A stretch of DNA of 64,000 nt. Source: CAVTJL01 sp963735065. Lineage in GTDB: Bacteria > Pseudomonadota > Alphaproteobacteria > Geminicoccales > Geminicoccaceae. Shown in pieces: positions 53,575 through 61,876 of this stretch. The position numbers were made by a program, and so were the translations under genes. The notes below the pieces were generated by a model. That model made no database searches and was not told the origin of the DNA. It saw only the letters and a list, made by a program, of their open reading frames with translations. Position 1 is the stretch's first letter, and every line of letters begins with the position of its first letter. The DNA lies in assembly GCA_963735065.1 (NCBI GenBank), contig CAVTJL010000001.1, positions 1,364,001 through 1,428,000 of the forward strand. Direction: 5' to 3'.

Positions 53575-55824
53575 ATGGGACCTGGCGGGGCGGGCATTGC
53601 TGGAACGGATGGGGCCGAGGGCCGGGGCGGGGCCGCGCGGGCGGCTGCGGCCGGCATCGCCGAGCGCGAGCTCTCGCTGCTCGAGCTCCTGCAGATCCTC
53701 AACCGCCGCAAGGGCCTGATCCTCACGGTGCTGCTCATCGGCATCGGCCTCACCCTCGGGGTCATGGCGCTGCTGCCCAGGGTCTATGTGGCGCGGGCGC
53801 TCGTGATGATCGACCCCGAGGCCAGCGCCGTCGGCGCCGACCCCGGCGGGGCCGCCTGGGGGCCCGTCGACAACGCCACGATCGACAGCCAGGTCGAGCT
53901 TCTGGGCTCGCGCACGGTGGCCCGCGCGGTGGTCCGGGACCTCAGGCTCGAGGGCGATCCCGAGCTCAACGGCCACGCGATCGGCCTCTTCGCCCGGCTC
54001 GAGTCGCTGCTGCCTTTCCTGCGCGACCTCAGCCCCGAGCCGGCGCCGCAAGAGAGCGGCGACGGCTCGGTGGCGCTCGTCGACCGGCTGCTCGGCCGCC
54101 TTGCGGTAGAGCGCGTCGGCAAGAGCCGGGTCATCGCCGTCAGCTACGCCTCGGGCGACCCCGACCATGCCGCCCGCCTCGCCAACGCCGTGGTCGAGCA
54201 CTATGTGCTGGGCCTCCTCGAGGCCAAGCACGAGACCACCAGGCGCGCCGCCGGCTGGCTCGGCCAGCGCCTGGCCGAGGTGCGGGAGCGCCTGGCCAAG
54301 GCCCAAAGCGCCCTCGACGGCTTCAAGGCGCAGCAGGCCGAGACGCTGGCGGCGGGACCGGGCGGGGCCGACGCGCAGCTGGGCCAGCTCGGCCGCGACC
54401 TCATGGCCGCCACCGTCGACCGCACCGCCAAGGAGCAGAAGCTGGCGCATCTGAAGCAGCTGGCGGCGAGCGGCGACGATCAGGCGCTGAGCGCCTCGGT
54501 CGACGACATCGGCGCCTCGGTGCTGTTGCGCAACCTCAACGCCCTGAAGGCCGAGACGCTGCGGCGCGAGGCCGAGCTCGCGGCCCAGCTGGGCGACCGC
54601 CACCCCAAGATCATCGACATCCACCGCGAGAAGGCCGAGCTGGACCAGCGCATCGACGCCGAGGAGCGGGCGCTGATCGCGCAATATGCGAGCATGGTCG
54701 AGCTGGCCCGCGCCCGCGAGCGCACGCTGGCCGAGGAGCTCGATCGGCAAAGGGCCCGCGCCGTCTCGCTCGCCCGCGCGCAGGAGGAGGTGAGCCGGCT
54801 CCAGGGCGAGGTCGAGCTCAACCGCCGCGTCTACGAGGCCTATCAGGACCGCCTCAAGGCCACGGCCGACGTCGAGGGCACCCAGCAGCCCGACGCCCGC
54901 GTCATCTCCGAGGCGGTGCCGCCGCCCGCACCCGCCTTTCCCCGGCCGCGCATGGTGACGAGCGTCGCGCTCACCGTCTCGATCGCGGTGGCGCTGCTCG
55001 CGGTCTACCTGGCCGAGCTCGCCGATCGCGGCTTCAGGAGCACGGGCGAGGTGGAGGCGGTGCTGCGGCTGCCGGGCCTCGGCCTCGTGCCGCGTCTGCG
55101 GCGGCGTCGCGGCGGCTCGGCCACGCCCCAGGACTATGCCGTCGAGCGCCCGCAGTCCCGCTATGCCGAGGCGCTGCGCGGCGCGCTGGCGACGCTGCTG
55201 GCCGGCCGGGCGGCGGGCGGCGAGGGCCAGGTCGTGCTTTTGACCTCGGCCCTGCCGGGCGAGGGCAAGACCTCGCTCACCCTGGCGCTCGGCCGCATCG
55301 CCGCAGCGGAGGGCTTGCGCGTGCTCGTGGTCGACGCCGATCTGCGCCACCCCTGCGTGCACGAGATTTTTGGGCCGCGCGCCCAGGCGGGCCTGGCCGA
55401 GCTGCTGCGCGGCGAGGTCGAGCTCGAGGACGTGCTCAAAGCCGATCCCCGCTCCACCATGGACATCCTGCCGGGCAGCCACCGCCTCACCCAGCCGACG
55501 CGCCTGCTCGGCGCCACCGGCGTCGGCCGCTTTTTCTCGGTCGTGCGCGGGCGCTATGATCTCGTCCTGGTGGACAGCGCGCCGCTGCTGGCCGTGGCCG
55601 ACGCCCGCCTGCTGGCGCTCCACGTCGACCGCGTCCTCTTCGTCGTGCGCTGGCAGGCGACGGCGCGCACCGTGGCCTCGCTGTGCCTGGCCCAGCTCGA
55701 CGGCGTCAGGGACAAGCTCGCGGGCGTGCTGCTCAACCTCGTCGACCTGCGCCGCCACGCCCGCTACGGCCACACCGAGCGCGCCTTCGCCAGCGCGCGC
55801 CTCAAAGCCTACTACGCCGACTGA
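53575..55824 (+). CDS. Wzc-like polysaccharide co-polymerase/tyrosine autokinase
   Basis: The 749-residue product has a Wzz chain-length domain (membrane helix near residue 45, periplasmic coiled coils to about 450, second helix near 470). The cytoplasmic BY-kinase that follows has Walker A LTSALPGEGKTSLTLAL, Walker A' VLVVDADLRHP and Walker B YDLVLVDSAPLL. The C-terminus has only a few tyrosines (ARYG, KAYYAD), fewer than classic Wzc. It would control export and length of a surface polysaccharide. No glycosyltransferase or Wza gene is adjacent, unlike most exopolysaccharide loci. Confidence 0.93.
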   Translation: MGPGGAGIAGTDGAEGRGGAARAAAAGIAERELSLLELLQILNRRKGLILTVLLIGIGLTLGVMALLPRVYVARALVMIDPEASAVGADPGGAAWGPVDNATIDSQVELLGSRTVARAVVRDLRLEGDPELNGHAIGLFARLESLLPFLRDLSPEPAPQESGDGSVALVDRLLGRLAVERVGKSRVIAVSYASGDPDHAARLANAVVEHYVLGLLEAKHETTRRAAGWLGQRLAEVRERLAKAQSALDGFKAQQAETLAAGPGGADAQLGQLGRDLMAATVDRTAKEQKLAHLKQLAASGDDQALSASVDDIGASVLLRNLNALKAETLRREAELAAQLGDRHPKIIDIHREKAELDQRIDAEERALIAQYASMVELARARERTLAEELDRQRARAVSLARAQEEVSRLQGEVELNRRVYEAYQDRLKATADVEGTQQPDARVISEAVPPPAPAFPRPRMVTSVALTVSIAVALLAVYLAELADRGFRSTGEVEAVLRLPGLGLVPRLRRRRGGSATPQDYAVERPQSRYAEALRGALATLLAGRAAGGEGQVVLLTSALPGEGKTSLTLALGRIAAAEGLRVLVVDADLRHPCVHEIFGPRAQAGLAELLRGEVELEDVLKADPRSTMDILPGSHRLTQPTRLLGATGVGRFFSVVRGRYDLVLVDSAPLLAVADARLLALHVDRVLFVVRWQATARTVASLCLAQLDGVRDKLAGVLLNLVDLRRHARYGHTERAFASARLKAYYAD

Positions 55825-55834
55825 GGCGCGGCGC

Positions 55835-56446
55835 TTATGTCCTGCGCGCCAGGGCGAGCCCCAGGCCGGCGCCGATCAGGAGGCCGCCGGTCAGCCGGTT
55901 GCGCAGCCGCCCGTGCATCGCAAGGGCACCCCGTACCCGCCCGGCCAGCGTGGCCCAGCCGCAGTCGACCACGACCGCGATCACGAGGAAGGTCGCGGCC
56001 AGCAGCCCGATCTGCAGAAAAAAGCTGCCGCCGGGCAGCACGAACTGCGGAAAGAAGGCGCCATAGAACAAAAGAACCTTGGGGTTGGTCAGCGAGACGA
56101 GAAAGGCCCGCGCATAGAGGCGCCGCGCGTCCCCGCTGGCGGCCCGCGGCTGGAGGACCAGAGGTGCCGTCCGCCAGTACTGGATGCCCAGCACGACGAG
56201 GTAGGCGGCACCCAGCCAGCGCACCCATTCGAGCCAGTGCCCGGTGGCCGACAGCAGGGTCGACATGCCCACGGCTGTCGCCAGCAGCTGCAGCACCATG
56301 GCCGAGCTGGTGCCGGCCACCGTGACGAGGCCGAAGCGCGTGCCGTGCCCGATGCTGGTGCCCACGATCAGCGCCACATTGGGCCCCGGGATGAGCATCA
56401 GCACCGTCACCGCGAGAACGAACGTCCCATAAAGCTCGATCGACAT
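55835..56446 (-). CDS. LysE/RhtB family amino acid exporter
   Basis: The 203-residue membrane protein begins MSIELYGTFVLAVTVLMLIPGPNVALIVGTSIGHG, the LysE family start with the PGPN motif. It has about six hydrophobic helices and the SLTNPKVLLFYGAFFPQF motif. It exports amino acids or related metabolites. The ATG at 56446 is chosen because family similarity begins there; the frame is open much further. A strong dyad lies 46 bases upstream. Confidence 0.93.
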   Translation of the reverse strand: MSIELYGTFVLAVTVLMLIPGPNVALIVGTSIGHGTRFGLVTVAGTSSAMVLQLLATAVGMSTLLSATGHWLEWVRWLGAAYLVVLGIQYWRTAPLVLQPRAASGDARRLYARAFLVSLTNPKVLLFYGAFFPQFVLPGGSFFLQIGLLAATFLVIAVVVDCGWATLAGRVRGALAMHGRLRNRLTGGLLIGAGLGLALARRT

Positions 56447-56491
56447 TGTTGTCGGGTTCCCCGGCGGGTTGTGACGGCAGCATGGGCCCGG

Positions 56492-56516
56492 CGATGCCAC
56501 ACGCCAAGTGGCATCG
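56492..56516. promoter_or_regulatory. Nine-base inverted repeat upstream of the LysE gene
   Basis: CGATGCCAC and GTGGCATCG flank seven bases, forming a perfect dyad 46 bases before the LysE start. It is a likely operator, but no regulator gene is adjacent to assign it to. Confidence 0.55.
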
Positions 56517-56931
56517 GCACCACGCACCTCCGGCGCCGGGCCCTGCCGGTGCTTCCGGGCACCACCCGCCGCGAAATCGGCGTTCCTATGATCTGGATCA
56601 CTGCGCCCCCGCGGTGATCGGCCGAGCCTCGCTCCCGCCCCCGCCCGGATCCCGACAGCCTCGGGGTCGGCACGATCCGCGCCGCGGCGAGTGTGTGTGT
56701 TCCCAAGCAATCCCGAGGCTTGGACGGTAGCTCGCCGGCGGACGGCGCTGCGGCCGGGCAGGATGCCCCCGCAGCTCCGTCTGCCGGCTATCCAAGGATG
56801 GCGCGTGAGGCGGGCCCGACGCGCCGTCGCCCGGTTCCGGCGTCTCGTCACGGGACGGTCGCCGGCGAGTCGGGTGCCCTTCCTACCCACGCCGCTCGCT
56901 GGTAGGTGGAGCGCCAAGGAGGGCTTCTTCC
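56517..56931. other. Intergenic region between LysE and the DUF29 fragment
   Basis: No gene is supported here. It contains an FNR-like dyad, ATGAT-CTGG-ATCAC, at 56588-56601, and a short run of GT repeats near 56690. Confidence 0.4.
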
Positions 56932-57132
56932 ATGGCGACCCGCCGGGAGGATCTCTACACCCAGGCCCACCGCAAGGCGGCGCTCGCCCTCGTCGAGCAC
57001 GGTGAGCCGCAAGCGGCCGACGCTTTGCCGCATGAATGCTGCTATGGCCTCGACCAGCTTCTCGATGAGGCGTGGCTGCCGGGGGCAGGGACGAGCCCTC
57101 GCGTCATGCCTAGCGCACAGGCGATATCTTGA
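56932..57132 (+). pseudogene. DUF29 C-terminal fragment
   Basis: The short product contains DLYTQAHRKAALALVEHGEP and ALPHECCYGLDQLLDEAWLPG, which correspond to the C-terminal helices of DUF29 proteins (compare RLYDQARKDTALELRLFGEPEAA in the gene at 60452). The N-terminal DUF29 half is absent. GGAGG lies nine bases before the ATG, so a small peptide could be made, but it is most likely a remnant. Confidence 0.6.
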
Positions 57133-57425
57133 GCGTGGCTGTAGCTCGGCCTGGGAATGGTGCCGGCCACGCCGTGGAGCTCGTTGCCGTGCGGGATCGC
57201 AAGGCTCGGCCCTGAGACGGCGCTCCATCAAATTAGAATTGAGTGAGGTGTTGCTGTCTAATTGATCTTCACCGTTTGTTTGCGAAGTCGAGGCACTATT
57301 GGCGACCGGGATCTATAGTTGTCACCGTAATTCCGGCGTATGAAGGTCGGCTCGACGTGATCATGCAGCGGAAGCTGGCCGATGCCCCCAACCGTGGTTC
57401 GGATCCTCCTCAACAAGACCTGCTG
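57133..57425. other. Intergenic region with no gene
   Basis: About 290 bases, part of which (57230-57320) is AT-richer than the average. No coding or RNA feature is recognised. Confidence 0.4.
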
Positions 57426-58268
57426 CTACCAAGCCTTGGCGACCAGTACATCGCAGTGAGCCTGGAGCAGCAGGTCTTCAGCTACGCTGCCGAGAAGGGC
57501 ATGCGCAACACCCGTGCGGCCGTGCGTGCCGACCACCAGCAGATCTGCCGGCAGACCGTTCATCACGTGGAGCAGCGCGTCGCTCGGTAATCCCTCGCGG
57601 ACGAGCCGCTTGTGCGGCGGCAGGCGGTCGCCCAGCCGCGCCAGGAAGGCCGAGAGCTCCTCCTCGATCGTGCGGTTCAGCTCGCGTACGTGCATGTCCC
57701 GCGCCTGTCCCCGCACGTTGCCGGCGAGGAAGATTGGGAACGGCGTGACATAGCTGTGAACGAGGTGGAACTCCGCCTGGGGCGCCAGCCTGAAGCCTGT
57801 CCGTGCTGCCCAGAGCGCGTGCAGCGAGAAATCGACCCCGACCACGGCACGCCGATAGTCTGCATCGGCATCGCGCCGTACGACGAGCACGGGATGATGC
57901 CCCTCGCAGATAACGCGTTCGGCTGTGCTGCCGCGGAACATGCCTTCCTCCCCGCCCCGATGAACGCCCAGAATGATCAGTTCGGCCGCCCAATCGATTG
58001 CTTCGTGCAGGATCGCGGCGAATGGCTTCCCCGTGATGATGGCCAGGGAGACAGACCCCATAGCATCGCCGGCGAGAGCCTGGATACGCTCCTTCAGGAT
58101 GCTCTCGGCGGCAAGCTTCTGCGCCTCGGCCAAGTGATCGGGCAAAGCGTCATCGGCCACGTGGCACACGCGCAGCTCAGCTCCGTGCTGTCGCACAAGC
58201 CGCAAGGCGCGCGCCAGCGCCCGCTCGGAACGGGGCGAGAGGTCGGTCGCGATGAGAAGCCGCTTCAT
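57426..58268 (-). CDS. Universal stress protein, two UspA domains
   Basis: The 280-residue product has two tandem Usp domains. The first starts KRLLIATDLSPRSERALARAL and has LIILGVHRGGEEGMFRGSTAERVI; the second starts RRAVVGVDFSLHAL and ends VVGTHGRTGVAHALLGSVAEDLL. Both carry the G-2x-G-9x-G-S/T nucleotide loop. Usp proteins accumulate under starvation or low oxygen. AGGA lies eight bases before the ATG. It follows a decayed alcohol dehydrogenase, whose promoter region has a perfect FNR box. Confidence 0.95.
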   Translation of the reverse strand: MKRLLIATDLSPRSERALARALRLVRQHGAELRVCHVADDALPDHLAEAQKLAAESILKERIQALAGDAMGSVSLAIITGKPFAAILHEAIDWAAELIILGVHRGGEEGMFRGSTAERVICEGHHPVLVVRRDADADYRRAVVGVDFSLHALWAARTGFRLAPQAEFHLVHSYVTPFPIFLAGNVRGQARDMHVRELNRTIEEELSAFLARLGDRLPPHKRLVREGLPSDALLHVMNGLPADLLVVGTHGRTGVAHALLGSVAEDLLLQAHCDVLVAKAW

Positions 58269-58307
58269 GACTTGTATCCTGAGCTTGTTGGTAAGCCGCG
58301 GGTCCGT

Positions 58308-59341
58308 GTCTTCCTAATAGCGTGATCGCGGCCTTGAGCAGGCCGTCGCGCTGGTTGGCGAGCAGATTTATAAGCGTCCTCGATCTGCTCGAGCCTGAAG
58401 CGATGGGTCACCATCGGCCGGAGGTCGACCCGGCCCGAGGCGATCACGCCCGTGAGGCGCCGCATCCACTCCTGGGCGCCGGGGCAGAGCGTGGTGACCA
58501 TCTTGTGATCGCCCGGGCCCGCCGAAGGCGCACAAGGGGATGGTGAGGTATGAGGAGTAGACACCGAGGCTAGGGAGCGTGCCGCCCGGGCGCAGCGCGC
58601 GAGGGCAGGCCTCGAACCTCGCCTGGATACCCAAGGCCTCAATCGCCACGTCGACACCGCGGCCGTCCGTCAGGCGCATAAAAGCGTCGAACGGGACCTC
58701 GGCCCGAAGGTCGACCACATAGTCTGCCCCCAAGCGCCGCGCCGCCTCTATGCGTGCTGGAACGGTGTCGATGCCGATGATTGTGGTGGCACCCAAGAGC
58801 TTGGCCCCGGTCGGTCCTTGCGCGAAGACGGCTGCCGTGTCGCCAATATGCGCGTAGCAGCTTTCCACACCTCAGAACCCGATCGACATGGTGTCTGGAC
58901 GCATGAGAACCCGCTCGTCCTAGAGCCCGAGCGGCTCGAACGACAGATTGGCGATGGCGTCGGGTACGAGCACATACTCGGCTTGGCAGCCATCGATGGT
59001 GTTGCCGAACTTCCACCCGCCGACCGGCTTCCAGGCGTGCGCCGTGCGCGACGCGTCCTGGGCGTGGCAGTCGCACAAGGAGGCATAGCTGTAGCCCGAG
59101 GGCGTGATCGCCCCGGCGATCACGCCCTCGGGATGGCCCTTCACGGCCGAGCCCAGCTTTTCGATCACGCCCACGGGCTCGTGCCCGACAGTGAGACCTT
59201 TGGCGATCGGGTACTCGCCCTGGAGGACGTGGAGCCGCAGATAGTCGTGGTCGTGACCCGCACGGTAGCGTCGAGCGGCTCCGGCACCGGCTCCTCGTCG
59301 AGCACGACCCGCCCCGGCTCAACGAAGACGGCAGCTTTCAT
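58308..59341 (-). pseudogene. Zinc-dependent alcohol dehydrogenase, decayed
   Basis: Pieces of an NAD-dependent zinc alcohol dehydrogenase are in several frames: MKAAVFVEPGRVVLDEEPVPEP and TTTTICG; GVIEKLGSAVKG and IAGAITPSGYSYASLCDCH; a stop near 58920; GDTAAVFAQGPTGAKLLGATTIIGIDTVPARI; then LRPGGTLPSLGVYSSYLTIPL; and VASGRVDL-like VIASGRVDLRPMVTHRF. At least three frameshifts and a small deletion (after FAQGP) separate them. The intact parent would have about 350 residues and reduce or oxidise short alcohols. It lies upstream of uspA, a common pairing. Confidence 0.85.
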
Positions 59342-59446
59342 CCTGGGCACGAAAGTTCCTCCTGTCCAGAAGTGCAAAGCATTCGGTGGATCGCCGCGAA
59401 CACGATCTCGCTTGTGGGAATGATATGGTCGGCCATCAGGCTCACA

Positions 59447-59460
59447 TTGATCTGGATCAA
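59447..59460. promoter_or_regulatory. Perfect FNR/FixK-type box
   Basis: TTGAT-CTGG-ATCAA matches the consensus of FNR/FixK sites exactly. It lies 106 bases upstream of the decayed alcohol dehydrogenase start, implying past or present low-oxygen control of the adh-uspA unit. Confidence 0.7.
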
Positions 59461-59646
59461 TGCAGTGAGATCTCGCAGATTACATGCCTAAAGATTGAAG
59501 AAGTCGAGAGATGAACGGGTCAGTTCGGCAAAGGAAGCAGGAATTCGCAATTGGACGAAGGAATTGCGGTGACGTGGCGTAATTGAGCTAGCCTCCCTCC
59601 GTCGCGCCGCGACGTTACGGGCCGGGGAAACGAGGGAGGACGACCC

Positions 59647-59821
59647 ATGACGCTCTATGCGGGCCTGGATGTGGGCGAGAAGGCCACGCACCTCTGCGTG
59701 GTCGACAGCGAGGGCGGCATCGTGTGGCGGGGTGCCTGCGCCACCGGCCCCGAGACGCTGGTCTTCACCCTGAACAGGCCTGCGCCGAGGCTCGCCTGCG
59801 CGGCGCTGGAGACCGGTGCCC
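59647..59821 (+). mobile_element. IS110-family transposase 5' fragment
   Basis: MTLYAGLDVGEKATHLCVVDSEGGIVWRG is the N-terminal DEDD-domain start of IS110 transposases. Similarity stops after ALETGAL, where the sequence joins the 3' end of a MazF-like gene on the other strand. GAGGGAGGA precedes the ATG. Only about 58 codons remain, so it is inactive. Confidence 0.8.
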
Positions 59822-60168
59822 TCAAAAGCCCAACAGCAGCCCGAGCCTGTGCCCGATGGCCTCCAGCACCGCGGGCGGTGCCTGGCCGGCGATCTCGATC
59901 GCGCGGGCCTGCCTGTCGATGCCTTTTATCTGGTCGGCGAGCACGGCGCCGGCGATGGGCAGGCCCGGCGGCAGGACGACCTCAAAGGGGTAGTCCTTGA
60001 TGCGGCTCGTGATCGGGCAGACCACGGCATAGGGTGTCGCCTGATGGTAGGCGCGCGGCGAGAGCACGATGGCCGGTCGCCGCCCCGGTTGCTCGCACCC
60101 GGCCTGCGGGCTGCCAGCCTGCGCATTGAACGAAATCCAGACAAGATCCCGCGGTCCGGTGCCGCCAC
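59822..60168 (-). pseudogene. MazF/PemK-type toxin with a one-base frameshift
   Basis: VAAPDRG (from a GTG at 60168, one base after the antitoxin stop) and DLVWISFNAQAG followed by RRPAIVLSPRAYHQATPYAVVCPITS and VLADQIKGIDRQARAIE together make a MazF-fold endoribonuclease toxin of about 115 residues. The two parts are in different frames; one G appears to be missing in the G run at 60148-60150. An internal GTG at 60067 could yield a truncated protein without the N-terminal strand. Whether the toxin is truly dead or the base is a sequencing omission cannot be decided. Confidence 0.8.
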
Positions 60169-60169
60169 G

Positions 60170-60409
60170 TCAGATCAGCTCGCGACCGACCGGGGCGTCG
60201 TCGGCCCCCTCGTCGGGCAGGTTCGCCGGCGTGATCCGGGCCAGAAGATCCTCCAGCGTCGGTGCTGCGGCGCGCGGCACGAGAACGAGACGACCGTCCT
60301 CGACCGCGATCTCGACCGCCGTTCCCTCGCCGATCGCCAACGCCTCGGCAAGGTGCTTCGGGATGCGCAAGGCGAGGCTGTTGCCCCAGCGACCGATCTG
60401 CGCCCGCAT
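60170..60409 (-). CDS. MazE/AbrB-type antitoxin
   Basis: The 79-residue product begins MRAQIGRWGNSLALRIPKHLAEALAIGEGTAVEIAVEDGRLVLVP, the MazE DNA-binding fold, and ends in an acidic toxin-binding tail. GGAG lies before the ATG at 60409. It directly precedes the MazF-like gene, with a one-base gap, so the two form a toxin-antitoxin operon. Confidence 0.9.
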   Translation of the reverse strand: MRAQIGRWGNSLALRIPKHLAEALAIGEGTAVEIAVEDGRLVLVPRAAAPTLEDLLARITPANLPDEGADDAPVGRELI

Positions 60410-60451
60410 CCTAAGCTCCCGGGTTGGGGTGACGATGTTTCTACGTCGCAT

Positions 60452-61039
60452 CTACGAAGCGGTCCATGCTTCAGGCCCGGTCGGTCCGAGATCGGCGGCG
60501 CGTTCGGTCCCGGAGTAGCCTCTCACCGCCGAAGCGGAGCGCTTCCCTACCTCCACCAAGCCTATCGCTTCCTCTCCGGATACCAGTCCTCCCGCAGCAG
60601 CTCGGCGAGCGTCCACGGGCAGCGCTCCGGCAGCGGCATGCGCCGCCTCGGGCTCGCCGAACAGGCGAAGCTCGAGGGCCGTGTCCTTTCGTGCCTGATC
60701 GTACAGTCGGGGAAGGCTGGTCCGCAGGCCTCGCCGCAGGGTGGGTGTCAGCCTCTCCTCGATCGCCGTTCGGGTGCGACCTATCGTGAGCGTCCATCCC
60801 GCGCGCGGCTCGGAAGCGGGCGAGCAGGCGAGCTTCAGGCAATGCTCGATGATCGTTCGGAGATGGCTGCGGACGGCGTTGCGCTCGCTCTTCCCCAAGC
60901 CCTCGACCTCCTCGATCAGATGAGGGAGGTCGACGGCCGCATTGGGCCGCGTCTCGGCGAGCCGCCGCAGCGCCCGCGCCTGATCACGCGTCCACGCATA
61001 GAAGTCGCGCTCGTAGAGCTCGTCCAGGCTCGCTGCCAT
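60452..61039 (-). CDS. DUF29 domain protein with a late frameshift
   Basis: MAASLDELYERDFYAWTRDQARALRRLAE, LPHLIEEVEGLGKSERNAVRSHLRTIIEHCLKLACSPA and LRTSLPRLYDQARKDTALEL are typical of DUF29, a helical family of unknown function that is often multicopy in alphaproteobacteria and cyanobacteria. The expected ending (LPERCPWTLAELLREDWYPE and a stop at 60562) is in another frame from about 60640, so the 195-residue product as read has an altered tail. A second, truncated DUF29 lies at 56932. Confidence 0.85.
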   Translation of the reverse strand: MAASLDELYERDFYAWTRDQARALRRLAETRPNAAVDLPHLIEEVEGLGKSERNAVRSHLRTIIEHCLKLACSPASEPRAGWTLTIGRTRTAIEERLTPTLRRGLRTSLPRLYDQARKDTALELRLFGEPEAAHAAAGALPVDARRAAAGGLVSGEEAIGLVEVGKRSASAVRGYSGTERAADLGPTGPEAWTAS

Positions 61040-61461
61040 GACCGTCTCGCCTTGCTCACGCCATTATATAGCATGCTCGCGCACCGCCTTTGAGCGGGTC
61101 CCCGGCCGACCCCCGAGATAAGGCGAGAAGTCGAAACGATAAATCGGGGCCTCGACGGAGCCTCACTCCGCTCCCTCGGCTCGAACGCGATCCGTAGCCT
61201 CGTTCCCGTCGCCGCGGCAAACCGCTCGAGGGTGCGCGTCGACGGCTTGGTGCGGCCGCTCTCCAGGCGGGCGACCACGGCCTGGGTCGTCCCCATGCGC
61301 TCCGCCACCTGCTCCTGGGTCAGGCTCGCCTGCGCGCGGGCACGGATGAAGGCCTCCGCCAGCGCGAACTCCTCCTCGAGAGCGTCATACGCCCTCTCGT
61401 AGTCGGGGTCCTTTCGCCACTCGGCAAAGGCCTCCTCCGCCGGAATGAGCTTGCGCGTCAC
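60916..61461 (-). CDS. HigA-like XRE antitoxin with read-through C-terminus
   Basis: The first part, TRKLIPAEEAFAEWRKDPDYERAYDALEEEFALAEAFI then SLTQEQVAERMGTTQAVVARLESGRTKPSTRTLERFAAATG, is an XRE helix-turn-helix antitoxin of about 100 residues. After RIAFEPRERSE no stop is met and the frame runs 80 further residues into the DUF29 gene; a TGA is present there in another frame, near 61165. The GTG start at 61461 overlaps the toxin stop. It should neutralise the toxin and repress the operon through the palindrome at 61790. Confidence 0.8.
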   Translation of the reverse strand: MTRKLIPAEEAFAEWRKDPDYERAYDALEEEFALAEAFIRARAQASLTQEQVAERMGTTQAVVARLESGRTKPSTRTLERFAAATGTRLRIAFEPRERSEAPSRPRFIVSTSRLISGVGRGPAQRRCASMLYNGVSKARRSWQRAWTSSTSATSMRGRVIRRGRCGGSPRRGPMRPSTSLI

Positions 61462-61781
61462 GCTACCTCCTTCGCCCGCGCCAGGGCTGTCTCGATGTCC
61501 CGCCGCGGGGTCTTCTGCGTCTTCTTCACGAACACATGCACCACGACCACCCGCCGTCCGGTGGCGGTGACGTAGGCCGCCCGAGCGATGCCGTCCTTGC
61601 CCTTCATGCGCATCTCCCAAACCGCCCCCTCGAGATGCCTTACATAGGGCTCGCGCACCTGCTCGAGGCCGTGGCTTTGGATCAGCTGGACGATCCGTTG
61701 GAAACGCGCCCGGATGTCGTTGGGCAGCGCATCGAGGGCTGCCTTCACCCGCTCGTCCAGGAACTCGACCCGCCAGCTCAT
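61458..61781 (-). CDS. HigB/RelE-type (Gp49-like) toxin
   Basis: The 107-residue product MSWRVEFLDERVKAALDALPNDIRARFQRI shows the Gp49-like HigB pattern with LEGAVWEMRMKGKDGIARAAYVTATGRRVVVVHVFVKKTQKTPRRDIETALARA. It is probably a ribosome-dependent mRNA nuclease. Toxin precedes antitoxin, the HigBA order. The ATG at 61781 follows AAGGGA closely; an ATG at 61796 lies inside the operator. Confidence 0.9.
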   Translation of the reverse strand: MSWRVEFLDERVKAALDALPNDIRARFQRIVQLIQSHGLEQVREPYVRHLEGAVWEMRMKGKDGIARAAYVTATGRRVVVVHVFVKKTQKTPRRDIETALARAKEVA

Positions 61782-61789
61782 TCCCTTAC

Positions 61790-61805
61790 ATACCATTTTT
61801 GGTAT
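61790..61805. promoter_or_regulatory. HigBA operator palindrome
   Basis: ATACCA and TGGTAT flank TTTT in a perfect six-base dyad immediately upstream of the toxin gene. Similar AT-rich palindromes are bound by HigA antitoxins. It lies between the divergent toxin and unknown genes. Confidence 0.6.
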
Positions 61806-61876
61806 AGACAACAAGAGCGGCGCGACAGGCGCGATTTATGTTGACGATAGGCTTATGATCCCCTACATAGACCCAC

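Noticed and set aside
56690..56700. GT microsatellite as a phase-variation tract
   Set aside because: Only a few units are present, and no gene start is positioned to use it.
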